Source: Paludibacteraceae bacterium
Lineage (GTDB): Bacteria > Bacteroidota > Bacteroidia > Bacteroidales > Paludibacteraceae
Reading direction: 5' to 3'
NCBI GenBank assembly: GCA_017471175.1
Contig: JAFUVS010000009.1
Location: 1 to 64,000 of the forward strand
DNA: 64,000 nt
Positions 1 to 8,887 of the stretch are shown one piece after another (position 1 is the stretch's first letter; each line of letters opens with the position of its first letter). The notes under the pieces are model-generated. The model was given only the letters and a program-made list of their open reading frames with translations. It searched no databases and was not told the DNA's origin. The position numbers and the translations under genes were made by a program.

Positions 1-103
1 TAAGTTTAGAGGACTTAACAAACAAACTTTTTTAACGCATATTAAAGAGTGTGAATTTAGATATAATCATAAACAACAAAATATATACAATTTACTACTA
101 AAT

Positions 104-129
104 AACTTTAGAACTATACCTCTAAAGTT
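104..129. repeat. perfect inverted repeat upstream of the LRR protein gene
   Basis: AACTTTAGA and TCTAAAGTT pair perfectly around an 8-nt loop, 33 bp before the start codon at 162. The rest of bases 1-161 is very A+T-rich and I see no gene in it. The hairpin could be a leader element or an operator; it has no T-run that would make it a normal terminator. Confidence 0.6.
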
Positions 130-161
130 GTCTTGAACCTAACTAAAAATCAAACAACCCC

Positions 162-3100
162 ATGAAACACAAACTTCTTACCCTTTTCCTCGCTCTCTCC
201 GCCGGCGTAGGAAGTCTTTTTGCCGAAACCTACAGCGGAACCTGCGGAACAGACCTATATTGGTCATTAGACACATCTACCGGAGTCCTTTCCATTACCG
301 GTACAGGCACAACGATGGAAGATTTTAATGTTTCCCCGTCTATTATTCCTATTCCTTGGGTTTTTAATAGAGCGGACATAAAAACCATTTCATTACCATC
401 AACTCTGCAAAGCATTGGAAGTAATGCTTTCTATGATTGCACCAATCTGACTTCGGTCATTATCCCTCAAAACTTAACATCTATAGGTAGTAATGCTTTC
501 GATAACTGTAGAAATCTCACATCCATAGAGCTACCCAATAGTTTGATAAGCATTGGAGAGTATGCTTTCGCAAGTTGTGTAAGTCTCACCTCCATAGAGC
601 TTCCCAACAGCGTAACGAGCATTGGGTATAAAGCTTTCTCAGGGTGTACCGGCTTGACCTCAATAGAGATTCCAAACAGCGTGACAAGCATTGGAAGTCA
701 TGTTTTCTCATCTTGCTCCAATCTGACCTCCATCACCATTGGTAACGGCATAAAGGATTTAAATAATGGTGATTTCGATGGCTGTAGTAATCTGACCAAA
801 GTTATGTTAAATTCAAATGCTTTAGTAAGTCAAATACATTATGTGCATTTCACTATTAATGAAATTTTTGGTAGACAAGTAGAAGAGTATATATTGGGTG
901 AAAACATTACGAAAATTGGCGAATATGCCTTTTTTGGTGGAAATTTGAAATCAATAGTTATCCCCAATAGCGTCACAAGTATTGAAGATCATGCTTTCAA
1001 AAATTGCTTCAGTTTGACCTCCATAGAACTTCCCAACAGCGTAACGAGCATAGGATATAATGCTTTCTCAGGGTGTACCGGCTTGACCTCTATAGAGATA
1101 CCCGGCAGCGTGACAAACATAGGAATTTCTGCTTTCTCATATTGCACCAATCTGACATCCGTCACCATTGGCAACAGCGTCGCAATGATTGGAGTGGAAG
1201 CATTTAGGGGTTGCAGCAGATTGGTTTCTATTGAAATACCAAATAGCGTGACAAGCATTGGCAGTACTACTTTTAAAGACTGCACAAGTCTGACTTCCGT
1301 CACTATTGGTAATGGCTTAAAGGATATAAGTAGTACTGCTTTCGATGGTTGTAATTCTTTGACCAAAGTTGCGCTAAATTCAAATGCAATAGTTAGTAAA
1401 ATATATACTATGTATTCATCTATAGTAGATTTATTTGGTTCTCAAGTAGAGGAGTATATACTTGGTGAAAACGTTGCGGAAATTGGAGAATATGCCTTTT
1501 ATGGGAGTGATTTGAAATCGATTACTATTCCCAACAGCGTAATAAGCATTGGAGGTCATGCTTTCTCAAATTGCAACAATTTGACATCGGTCACTATTCC
1601 GGAAAGCGTAACAAACATAGGAAGTTCTGCTTTCTCATATTGCACCAATCTGACATCAATCAATATCCCCAATAGCGTCACAAGTATTGGAGATTATGTT
1701 TTTAATGAATGCTTCAGTTTGACCTCCATAGAGATTTCCAATAGTTTGGTAAACATCGGAGAAAATGCTTTCTATAACTGTAGAAATCTCACATCCATAG
1801 AGCTACCCAATAGTTTGATAAGCATTGGAGAGTATGCTTTCGAAAGTTGTGTAAGTCTCACCTCCATAGAGCTTCCCAACAGTGTCACAAGCATCGGACA
1901 CTATGCTTTCAATGATTGCAGCAGTCTAAACTCTGTAACCATTGGCGACGGTATCACAAGCATTGGTGATTATGGGTTAAAAAATTGTAGCAGTTTGACA
2001 TCTATAACTATCGGAAGCAATGTTAAACAAATTGAAAAAGAGGTGTTTAGTGGGTGTGACAATTTGGTTACTGTGGCAATCAATTCGAATCACATAGTAA
2101 GCAAAAATTATGTTATCGATGAATATGGTGAGACATATAATTTGATGAATATATTTGGTAGCCAAGTAAAGCAATATATTATCGGGAACGGCATCACAAG
2201 TATTGGGAATGCGGCTTTTTATAATTGTTACAAAATGACATCCGTAACCATCCCCGGCAGCGTAACAAGTATAGGAGATTATGCTTTTTCTGCATGCGAC
2301 AAATTAACCTCTATAGACATCCCTAACAGTGTTACAAGCGTAGGAGAAGGTGCTTTCTCCGGTTGCAGTAGTCTAAAACAACCTATATATAATGATTACG
2401 TTTTTGCCTATATGCCTATTTCGCATTCGGGAAGTTATACTATTCCTAATGGTATTAAAAGCATAGCGGGAGGTGCTTTCGTAGATTGTAGTAGTATAAC
2501 CCACATAGAGATTCCGAACAGCGTTACGGACATCGGGGAAGCTGCCTTCATTTATTGCAGTGGTTTATCCTCTGTCATTATCTCCAAAAGCGTAACAACC
2601 ATTGGCAACTATGCTTTCTATGACTGTTCCACCCTTACTACCATTCATGCCCAAATGGAGAACCCGCCATCCATTGAAGCATCCGTCTTTGAAGAATGCG
2701 GCGACCTGAGCAAAATCAATTGCTACGTTCCGCAAGGCTCGCTCGAATTATACCAAAATGCCGCCGTATGGAAAGAGTTTAATATTATTGCCGTAAACAA
2801 TGACAATTCATATACGCTAACCGTTAGTGCTAATGATCCTCTATTTGGTAACGTTACGGGTTCAGGCGAGTACGCAGCAGGTCTTGAAGTAGAACTAACG
2901 GCTACCCCCAATGCCGGTTATCATTTCGTTTGTTGGAACGATGGCAATCAATCTGCTACTCGTACCGTAACCGTCTCATCCGATGCTACTTATACTGCCC
3001 TCTTTGCAGCTGATGTAGTGGCGCAAGAGGAAGTTGTAACCGTTTACGCCGAACAGACTACGGCGACCATTACTGCCGAATTGATAGACAACGATGATGT

Positions 3101-4283
3101 GGAATCTTATCGTTTTGTCATTTACTATCAAGGTGCTGTTTTCTGCACATGCTTGCTTGACAAAGATGGTCAGACATTGCAGGTTGATTATGCCGATAAC
3201 GAACCAAACAGCATCCCGACACGCCTTAATATGCCCGCACAAGCACTGAATGAGGCAAACGGCTTGAATATATCTGTATCAGACCTACAACGTTGCGCAA
3301 CTTACCAATTCACGCTGGATGCACTGGATGCCGATGGCAATATCTTAGACCGGCGCGAAAACGATTTCACTACTACCGGATCTGTCGAAACCACCGATGG
3401 CATAACCGTATGGGAAGATGAACTGCCCTTTATTTGGGAAGGCATCACCTTCACGACGGCAGGAACGGAAACGAAGACATTGACTGCCTCTACAGGTTGC
3501 GATTCCATAGTAACCTTTACCCTTAACGTCAAGTATCACGACATTACCCTCCAAGACAACGCAGATCCCGACTACTACACACAATTCGCAGAGGACTACA
3601 ACGGACACACAGTCAATACCGCCACCCTCAATCGTCAATTCACACAAGACAAGTGGTCCACCCTCTGCCTGCCGTTCAATGTGAGCAAGAGTCTGATGAT
3701 AGCCCTCGGATTGAGCGGACGTGTCTATGAGTTCCGCTACGCTGAACAATCGGATGATGAGTCGATACAGATGTATTTTGCTTCCGCGCAATCCATCGAG
3801 GCAGGCAAAGGCTATATCGTCAATGCCAACGCCAAGTTAGCGCAGAAAACCTCCTTCGTTTTCCCGAACGTGACCATCCACACCGATGCCGACAACGGCG
3901 ACATAACCGCTCTGACAGGTTATAACGACAATTCGGGACGCGGCAACCTCTACTTGGCAGGTACACTCCGCGCTGGTGTCTTACAAGGTTCAGCCAACGG
4001 CAATACCTACCTCGGCTTGAAGGACAATAAACTCTATTACCCGAATAGTACATCAGGCACAGCCATCCGAGCCTATCGCGGTTTCTTCCGCATCAGCGAG
4101 CCGATGACGGCACAACGAGTGCGTATCGTATTGGATGGCGAAGGTATGGGAGAGTTGATAATTGATAATGGACAACTGACAATGGATAATGAGCAACCGG
4201 TCCGCAAGTATATAGAGAACGGCATCATCTACATTCGTAGCAATGGACAGACCTACAACGCACAGGGACTGCGGATTGACTAA
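162..4283 (+). CDS. BspA-like secreted leucine-rich-repeat protein
   Basis: A 1373-residue surface protein. Residues 1-21 form a signal peptide ending in SLFA. From about residue 60 to 840 there are about 28 repeats of roughly 23 residues of the BspA/LRR_5 type (pattern IPxSVTSIGxxAFxxCxxLTSI), interrupted three times by blocks containing a SNxxVSK...IFGxQV motif. An InlB-B-repeat-like domain (YTLTVSAN...GYHFVCW) follows at about 893-955. Residues from about 1120 match most of the secreted protein encoded at 7171-8202. The last 25 residues (YIENGIIYIRSNG...YNAQG) are the short C-terminal motif shared by other proteins of this window. BspA-like proteins usually serve in adhesion; the ligand here is unknown. 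A low-complexity stretch (LIIDNGQLTMDNEQ) sits just before the C-terminal motif. Confidence 0.9.
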   Translation: MKHKLLTLFLALSAGVGSLFAETYSGTCGTDLYWSLDTSTGVLSITGTGTTMEDFNVSPSIIPIPWVFNRADIKTISLPSTLQSIGSNAFYDCTNLTSVIIPQNLTSIGSNAFDNCRNLTSIELPNSLISIGEYAFASCVSLTSIELPNSVTSIGYKAFSGCTGLTSIEIPNSVTSIGSHVFSSCSNLTSITIGNGIKDLNNGDFDGCSNLTKVMLNSNALVSQIHYVHFTINEIFGRQVEEYILGENITKIGEYAFFGGNLKSIVIPNSVTSIEDHAFKNCFSLTSIELPNSVTSIGYNAFSGCTGLTSIEIPGSVTNIGISAFSYCTNLTSVTIGNSVAMIGVEAFRGCSRLVSIEIPNSVTSIGSTTFKDCTSLTSVTIGNGLKDISSTAFDGCNSLTKVALNSNAIVSKIYTMYSSIVDLFGSQVEEYILGENVAEIGEYAFYGSDLKSITIPNSVISIGGHAFSNCNNLTSVTIPESVTNIGSSAFSYCTNLTSINIPNSVTSIGDYVFNECFSLTSIEISNSLVNIGENAFYNCRNLTSIELPNSLISIGEYAFESCVSLTSIELPNSVTSIGHYAFNDCSSLNSVTIGDGITSIGDYGLKNCSSLTSITIGSNVKQIEKEVFSGCDNLVTVAINSNHIVSKNYVIDEYGETYNLMNIFGSQVKQYIIGNGITSIGNAAFYNCYKMTSVTIPGSVTSIGDYAFSACDKLTSIDIPNSVTSVGEGAFSGCSSLKQPIYNDYVFAYMPISHSGSYTIPNGIKSIAGGAFVDCSSITHIEIPNSVTDIGEAAFIYCSGLSSVIISKSVTTIGNYAFYDCSTLTTIHAQMENPPSIEASVFEECGDLSKINCYVPQGSLELYQNAAVWKEFNIIAVNNDNSYTLTVSANDPLFGNVTGSGEYAAGLEVELTATPNAGYHFVCWNDGNQSATRTVTVSSDATYTALFAADVVAQEEVVTVYAEQTTATITAELIDNDDVESYRFVIYYQGAVFCTCLLDKDGQTLQVDYADNEPNSIPTRLNMPAQALNEANGLNISVSDLQRCATYQFTLDALDADGNILDRRENDFTTTGSVETTDGITVWEDELPFIWEGITFTTAGTETKTLTASTGCDSIVTFTLNVKYHDITLQDNADPDYYTQFAEDYNGHTVNTATLNRQFTQDKWSTLCLPFNVSKSLMIALGLSGRVYEFRYAEQSDDESIQMYFASAQSIEAGKGYIVNANAKLAQKTSFVFPNVTIHTDADNGDITALTGYNDNSGRGNLYLAGTLRAGVLQGSANGNTYLGLKDNKLYYPNSTSGTAIRAYRGFFRISEPMTAQRVRIVLDGEGMGELIIDNGQLTMDNEQPVRKYIENGIIYIRSNGQTYNAQGLRID

Positions 4284-4410
4284 AAGACGCTGGTCGTCAA
4301 TTATCTTCAATTAAGCCCTCAAACATTTGTTCTTCCGATTCAGTCAGAAGGATCGGATGGAGAGAAACGGATGAATAATGGTTGGTAATTGATGACGAAA
4401 AAGAATGAAT

Positions 4411-4453
4411 CACATACCGATAACATCCCCAAGTTGTCGGTATGTGTTTTTTT
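4411..4453 (+). terminator. rho-independent terminator after the LRR protein gene
   Basis: A 14-bp stem (CACATACCGATAAC against GTTGTCGGTATGTG, one G-T pair) with an 8-nt loop is followed by seven T. It lies 128 bp after the stop of the LRR gene and directly abuts the end of the reverse-strand prenyl synthase gene, so it probably serves the forward gene. Confidence 0.8.
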
Positions 4454-5435
4454 ATTTAACGCGGTGGATGGCGTAGTCCAATAGGGCTGTCAGGCTGCGG
4501 CGGACGGGCGAATCGTGAAAAGTGGAGTTCAATGCCTCAAGTGCCTGCTCCTTGTAGTAGGTCATACGGCGGTAGGCGTATTGAATGCCCTCGTAACGCA
4601 TAATGAAATTGCGGATGGTCTCTTCGCCGACACGATCCAACGGCTGCTCTGCCAACAGACGAATCGTGTCTGCCTCCTCTTTCGGAGCGCGGGCAAGCGA
4701 TATGAGAAGGGGTAGGGTAGCGTTGCCCGAGCGAAGATCGTTCATCGTAGGTTTGTCCAATTGCTCGTTGTCCGAATAGTCCAATACATCGTCTTTCAAC
4801 TGGAAACACATCCCTAAGTTCCAACCGAACAGTCGCAGCGAGCGAACCTGCTTCGGACTGCCAGCCGATGACTCGGCTCCCGCCTCCATACAAGCCGAAA
4901 ACAGACTGGCAGTCTTCCCGCCTATGATATGGTAATAATCCTCTTCGCTTATCCACATCGAGCGATTGGCGTGCAACTGCTTCAACTCGCCGTCTGCCAA
5001 CTCTTTGCCCAAGCGGGCAATAATCTGCCATATACGCACATTGCGCAGGTCTGCCACTATCTCAATCACCCGTGAGAGCATATAGTCGCCCGTCAAGACA
5101 GCCACCTTGTTCGACCAATGCCGGTGAACCGACTCTTTGCCGCGCCGCAGCGGAGACTCATCCACTACGTCATCGTGTACTAAACTGGCGGTATGCAGGA
5201 ACTCGAAAGCCAAAGCCGTTTGGCGCGTCTTATCCGTCACGCCGTGGCAGATACAGGCTGCCAATAGCACCAATTGCATCCTAAGCTGCTTGCCTTTCGT
5301 GGATAAGATATAGGCTAATACATCGCGCAACACGCCCGTCGGACGCTGCACTTCCTCTTCCAATAGGCGACGGACAGCCGCCAAATCATCCGTTATAGGT
5401 TGTTGTATCTCTTCTGTGGACATTGTATCTTGCAA
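4452..5435 (-). CDS. ispB: polyprenyl diphosphate synthase
   Basis: A 327-residue trans-prenyltransferase of the IspB/octaprenyl synthase type, which extends isoprenoid chains with IPP to make quinone side-chain precursors in the cytoplasm. The first aspartate-rich motif DDVVDESPLRR is at residues 88-98 and the second, QLKDDVLDYSD, at 212-222; KGKQLRMQ near 48 replaces the usual GGKRLRP. Length is normal for the family. Product chain length cannot be read from sequence. The start is supported by a -7 element (TACTTTTGC) ending only 6 bases upstream of the first ATG, which predicts a transcript with almost no leader; the second Met (residue 5) is an alternative. It stands alone and converges with the LRR gene. 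Confidence 0.92.
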   Translation of the reverse strand: MQDTMSTEEIQQPITDDLAAVRRLLEEEVQRPTGVLRDVLAYILSTKGKQLRMQLVLLAACICHGVTDKTRQTALAFEFLHTASLVHDDVVDESPLRRGKESVHRHWSNKVAVLTGDYMLSRVIEIVADLRNVRIWQIIARLGKELADGELKQLHANRSMWISEEDYYHIIGGKTASLFSACMEAGAESSAGSPKQVRSLRLFGWNLGMCFQLKDDVLDYSDNEQLDKPTMNDLRSGNATLPLLISLARAPKEEADTIRLLAEQPLDRVGEETIRNFIMRYEGIQYAYRRMTYYKEQALEALNSTFHDSPVRRSLTALLDYAIHRVK

Positions 5436-5441
5436 TTCGCC

Positions 5442-5450
5442 GCAAAAGTA
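5442..5450 (-). promoter_or_regulatory. Bacteroidetes-type -7 element of the prenyl synthase gene
   Basis: TACTTTTGC on the reverse strand fits the TAnnTTTGC consensus. No good TTTG is seen at the exact -33 spacing. It lies 6 bp from the start codon, so the mRNA is probably leaderless. Confidence 0.6.
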
Positions 5451-5539
5451 CAGCCTTTTTCTTATATATAAAAACAGAAAAGCGACTGGGCAGATTCAAC
5501 ATCAAAGTGCAAAATTAGTAGAAATGTTTGAAGAAGCAT

Positions 5540-5701
5540 TCATTCGGTGTCATAAGATTTAATTTTTCTCTTTATTTCACGAGAAACGGTACTGATTGAT
5601 ACTGAGACATGTGGATCATTCGCGATGTCTGTTAATGAAAAATTTTTTGCGAGTAAGGCAGAAATGACGTACCTTTGCTCCCGAGTTAAGTGCTTGTACA
5701 T
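5540..5701 (-). pseudogene. IS30-family transposase, N-terminal remnant
   Basis: A 53-codon reading frame starts MYKHLTREQRYVISALL and contains SISTVSREIKRK. This is the N-terminal helix-turn-helix of IS30-type transposases (typical KxLTxEERYxI...STISREIKRN). It stops right after the HTH; no DDE catalytic domain follows in any frame of the 600-bp gene-free stretch 5436-6036. It is therefore a relic. I found no terminal inverted repeats of the original element. Confidence 0.75.
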
Positions 5702-5885
5702 AGTCAACACAAAAGTAGTTAACTTGGCGGAATCTCACAAGAGTTTCCGCTTTTTTTGTCAGTATTGCTATGTTGAATTCGACCGAAGGCAGTTTTTTCG
5801 GTGTTGCTTTTCCAAGTTGAACTTAAGTACGAGCTGCTACAATCAATACCTTTTAATCAATGCGCTGACGCGGGGCGCACTTGAC

Positions 5886-5916
5886 AAAAACATACCGACA
5901 AGGGCTGCCGGTATGT
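5886..5916 (-). terminator. terminator downstream of the secreted-protein operon
   Basis: Read on the reverse strand, ACATACCG and CGGTATGT form an 8-bp stem followed by TTTTT. It lies 120 bp after the stop of the reverse gene ending at 6037. The stem shares CATACCG/CGGTATG with the terminator at 4411. Confidence 0.65.
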
Positions 5917-6036
5917 GATTGCGGGGCTTTTATTGGTTGTCAACAATTATCGACAATTAGCCAACAATGGAATTTGTTTGATTCAGTTTGGCTCAGATTT
6001 GTTTTGTTCTATTTTGTTCAATGGTTCAGACACCCG

Positions 6037-7158
6037 TCAATTCATGAGAACCTGAACGAGGCGCACAGAGAACCCGCGGCTGCGACGGTCGTGGCCCTGC
6101 GGGTAGAGGTTTGACGTGCCGAAGCTCAGTATGTACGCGTAGTTCGAGTCGTCCTGCGTGGAGGACCAGTAGTAGCCGTACGAACCTGTACTGAGGACAC
6201 TCGTCCCGTTGCGGTAGCCCGCAGCGGGCAGGAACACCGCGCCAGCATCTTCCATCTTCTGCCACTGCGATGCCGTATAGGTATTGTCAGCATAACGGTC
6301 ACATCCGCTGCACATGTAATACGAACTGCTCCATGTAAAACCTTCCGCTACACTTGGCCAGAACGATACACCCGAAGGCTTAACGTATTCCCAATTATCC
6401 GGCAACAGAATCACACCGTTCACGCCTGCCACCTTGCCCATACCGAAGAGTTTGTCGTAGTTCGCACGACCGTGGAACAGATACACCCATTCGTCTTTCG
6501 ATAATGTTCTCCACAGACCTGCCTCGTTGCCACTATTACTGATGGGATTCATTCCCCAATCAATAAAAGAAGAGTAATCGCTATTACTCGTGCTTGTCTT
6601 TGTGGGAGCATTGCCCGTTCCCCAACCGAACAGGTCTATCCAACCGCTGTAGGTAGCGGAGATGTTCATGTTCGCTTCACCTATATAGTCATATTGATGC
6701 TCCGCAAAACGCCAAGTATTGGTACTTGCTTGATATTGCAGGTTGCCTTTGGAGAATGTAACCTGCTTCGTCGCACTCACGCTGAACACACCGATGCCGC
6801 CGACACCGCCTGTTTCCGTAAACACCGCTGTCAGCGTCCAGTCTTTCAGCATTGTTATCTCGCGCGGGTTGTCCGTGCTGCCGTCCGACCACTGCGAGAA
6901 CGTATAACCCGAAGCGGCGGTAGCCGTCAAGGTCGCAACCTCGTCTATCTTGTACGAACCTGCGCCGGTTATAGTGCCCTCGCCTTCCGTCGTCACCGAC
7001 AGCGTATAGGTCGGAGCATAGAAGCCTACGCTGTCCAATTCCTCCACCTGATACTTGACGTGCGAACCGTCTGTCTTCCATACGTACATGTACTGCTGCG
7101 CGCTTGCTACGCCGATTGTTATTATTAAGGCTATGACTGCCAATATAAGTTTTTTCAT
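6037..7158 (-). CDS. secreted protein with InlB-like repeat and C-type-lectin-like C-terminal domain
   Basis: A 373-residue protein with a signal peptide (residues 1-20, ending VASA). Residues about 50-112 form a divergent InlB-B-repeat-like domain (YTLSVTTEGEGTITGAG...FSQWSDG). Residues about 122-373 resemble the Fibrobacter-type major paralogous or formylglycine-enzyme-like fold: KGNLQYQAS, LSKDEWVYL, LPAAGYRNG, YYWSSTQDD and a final RGFSVRLVQ. Such C-terminal domains often have a C-type-lectin fold used for surface binding. It lacks the short C-terminal motif of its neighbours. Its start lies 12 bp after the stop of the upstream reverse gene, so the two form an operon. The last ~190 bp look richer in G+C than the rest of the gene. 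Ligand unknown. Confidence 0.8.
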   Translation of the reverse strand: MKKLILAVIALIITIGVASAQQYMYVWKTDGSHVKYQVEELDSVGFYAPTYTLSVTTEGEGTITGAGSYKIDEVATLTATAASGYTFSQWSDGSTDNPREITMLKDWTLTAVFTETGGVGGIGVFSVSATKQVTFSKGNLQYQASTNTWRFAEHQYDYIGEANMNISATYSGWIDLFGWGTGNAPTKTSTSNSDYSSFIDWGMNPISNSGNEAGLWRTLSKDEWVYLFHGRANYDKLFGMGKVAGVNGVILLPDNWEYVKPSGVSFWPSVAEGFTWSSSYYMCSGCDRYADNTYTASQWQKMEDAGAVFLPAAGYRNGTSVLSTGSYGYYWSSTQDDSNYAYILSFGTSNLYPQGHDRRSRGFSVRLVQVLMN

Positions 7159-7170
7159 AGTTGTTGTGTA

Positions 7171-8202
7171 TTATTGTTGGTTGGTTTGTTTTAGTCTTTT
7201 GCCCTGTGCATCGTAGAGGATGCCGTTGCGCTCTATATAGAGAACGCCGTTGTGTATGTACTTGCGGGCGGGGGTGTCGGACTTGTCCGACAAGTCTGAC
7301 CAGTCGGTCGGTTCACTACCTACTACTTGCAACTCGGTAACCGGTTCGCCATTGGCGATGATGCGGACGCGTTGGGCGTTAACGGGGATGTCACTGCGGA
7401 AGAAACCACGGTAGGCACGGATAGTGGTGCCGGAGGTGGTGTTCGGGTAATAGAGCCGGTTGTCCTTCAAGCCGAGGTAAGTGTTGCCGGAGGTTGAACC
7501 TTGCAAGATACCTGTGCGGAGAGTACCTACCAAGAAGAGGTTGCCGCGATTCGTACCATCGTTGTAGCCTGTCAAGGCGGTTATGTCGCCGTTGTCGGAG
7601 TCGGTGTTGATGGTCACGTTCGGGAAGACGAAGGAGGTCTTGGCAGCCAGTTTGGCGTTGGGATTGACGATATATCCTTTGCCCGCTTCGATGGATTGTG
7701 CGGGAGCAAAATACACCTGTATGGTATTGTCATCCGCCTGCTCCGCATAACGGAAAGCGAAGACGCGGTTGTATAAGCCGAGGGACATCATCATCGCTTT
7801 GTTCACATTGAACGGCAGGCAGAGTGTTGCCCATTTGCCTTGTGTGAACTGGCGGTTGAGTGTAGCAGTATTGACTTTTAGTCCGTTGTAGTCGTTGGCG
7901 AATTGCGTGTAGTAGTCGGCGTTCTCGTTCTCGTGCAGCACGATGTCAAGCGGCAGGGACTCTTCTACCTCGCCAAAGACGCAGGTCTTGACACCTGCCA
8001 TAGTGTTGTTGCGTGTGTCCTGTACATGGAAAGAGGTAACGCCGTTAGCAGTTTGGAACGTCAGACGCGGGTAGTTGCCCAGCAGGAAATTCTGCTTCGC
8101 GTCTCTCCTGTCTATAGCCACAAACCCTGTAGTCGTCTGCTGTGCGGCGAGGGTCAGCACCCAACCGGCAAACAGCAGGAACAATAGTGCTCTTTGTTTC
8201 AT
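7171..8202 (-). CDS. secreted protein paralogous to the C-terminal third of the LRR protein
   Basis: A 343-residue protein. I place the start at the ATG at 8202, giving MKQRALLFLLFAGWVLTLAAQ, a good signal peptide; an ATG 87 bp further upstream would add a charged, non-signal-like extension. From about residue 90 it matches the end of the LRR protein at 162-4283 closely (shared blocks YYTQFA-DYNG, VNTATLNRQFTQ, LCLPFNV, AQSIEAGKGYIVN, GNTYLGLKDN, IRAYRGFFR). It ends with the short C-terminal motif (YIHNGVLYIERNG...YDAQG). The linker just before that motif is low-complexity (DWSDLSDKSD). Function unknown; the shared block may be an anchoring or export module rather than a catalytic domain. Confidence 0.85.
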   Translation of the reverse strand: MKQRALLFLLFAGWVLTLAAQQTTTGFVAIDRRDAKQNFLLGNYPRLTFQTANGVTSFHVQDTRNNTMAGVKTCVFGEVEESLPLDIVLHENENADYYTQFANDYNGLKVNTATLNRQFTQGKWATLCLPFNVNKAMMMSLGLYNRVFAFRYAEQADDNTIQVYFAPAQSIEAGKGYIVNPNAKLAAKTSFVFPNVTINTDSDNGDITALTGYNDGTNRGNLFLVGTLRTGILQGSTSGNTYLGLKDNRLYYPNTTSGTTIRAYRGFFRSDIPVNAQRVRIIANGEPVTELQVVGSEPTDWSDLSDKSDTPARKYIHNGVLYIERNGILYDAQGKRLKQTNQQ

Positions 8203-8291
8203 GGTTGATTGTGTTTTAGTTGATATTGTTAATTGGTTTATTCGGTTATGTTCAACACAAAGAAAAAGCGTGCGCTTTCGCTGCTTCATTT

Positions 8292-8423
8292 GATTATCTG
8301 AGGTCTTCGACTACCTTAACGATTCAAATAAATGCACGGAAAACTCACGCTGAAAACGTGAGCGTGCATAAACCGTGCTTGAATCGTTAATGATTACTGA
8401 AGTTGTCGAAGTTTCAGATAATC
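8292..8423. repeat. 132-bp imperfect palindrome
   Basis: The two arms share, in order, GATTATCTGA, CTTCGAC, TTAACGATTCAA, a 9-of-11 match ending TATGCACG/AATGCACG, and CTCACG, with a short loop in the middle and an extra ~10 bp in the right arm. It lies in the gene-free stretch 8203-8887. It could fold into a long cruciform or RNA hairpin, or be a small non-autonomous mobile element. Confidence 0.75.
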
Positions 8424-8663
8424 AAGTTTGGCTTATACCGCTATGTGGTGGTGCAACACTTTGCGCCGATATGTCTTTTATATTATGTGTGTGCTTATGT
8501 TACCGCTTTTTGCGGTGGCGGTTATGTTATAATCATTTTGTTATTGAGAAATGCGAGATACGGCGGCAAAAGTACGGCAAGGATGGAATATATGCAAGGG
8601 AGAGGTGATTTTTTCTGTATGGGTACGGCGAGAGGAACCGGAGAGTACTGTGAGAGTTGCCTT

Positions 8664-8751
8664 GACCTATGGGTGACTTATGGGTGACTTATGGGCGACC
8701 TATGGGCGACCTATGGGTGACCTATGGGTGACCTATGGGCGACCTATGGGA
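8664..8751. repeat. 11-bp tandem array, eight units
   Basis: Eight head-to-tail copies of an 11-bp unit (GACCTATGGGY, with C/T changes at two positions) run without interruption. No reading frame covers the array convincingly. Together with the palindrome and the promoter at 8788 it fills the 685-bp gene-free stretch. Confidence 0.95.
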
Positions 8752-8787
8752 TAGATAGGGAGAAAATAGGGAGAAATATACGTTTTG

Positions 8788-8820
8788 TTTGTATAATTGG
8801 AGGTTTGGGTGTACCTTTGC
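8788..8820 (+). promoter_or_regulatory. Bacteroidetes-type promoter of the YigZ-like gene
   Basis: TTTG at 8788-8791, 20 bp spacing, TACCTTTGC at 8812-8820. It matches the -33/-7 consensus and is 67 bp before the GTG start at 8888. The 11-bp array lies directly upstream. Confidence 0.8.
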
Positions 8821-8887
8821 CGCCGAGATTGGAAGAACAGGGGTATCGGGCGTAAGAAGAGTCTGAAACCATAACAAGAGAACAAGG

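Noticed and set aside
5625..5918. 97-codon open frame on the + strand in the 5.4-6.0 kb gap
   Set aside because: It lies opposite the IS30 remnant, has no recognisable domain and an implausible composition rich in Cys, Phe and Tyr.
6037..7158. A complete diversity-generating retroelement around the lectin-like gene
   Set aside because: No reverse transcriptase or template repeat is visible in the window; only the target-like domain is seen.
8375..8687. Overlapping short frames on the + strand in 8.3-8.7 kb
   Set aside because: They start in the palindrome, are Cys/Tyr-rich and have no family resemblance; the region is better explained by repeats and a promoter.
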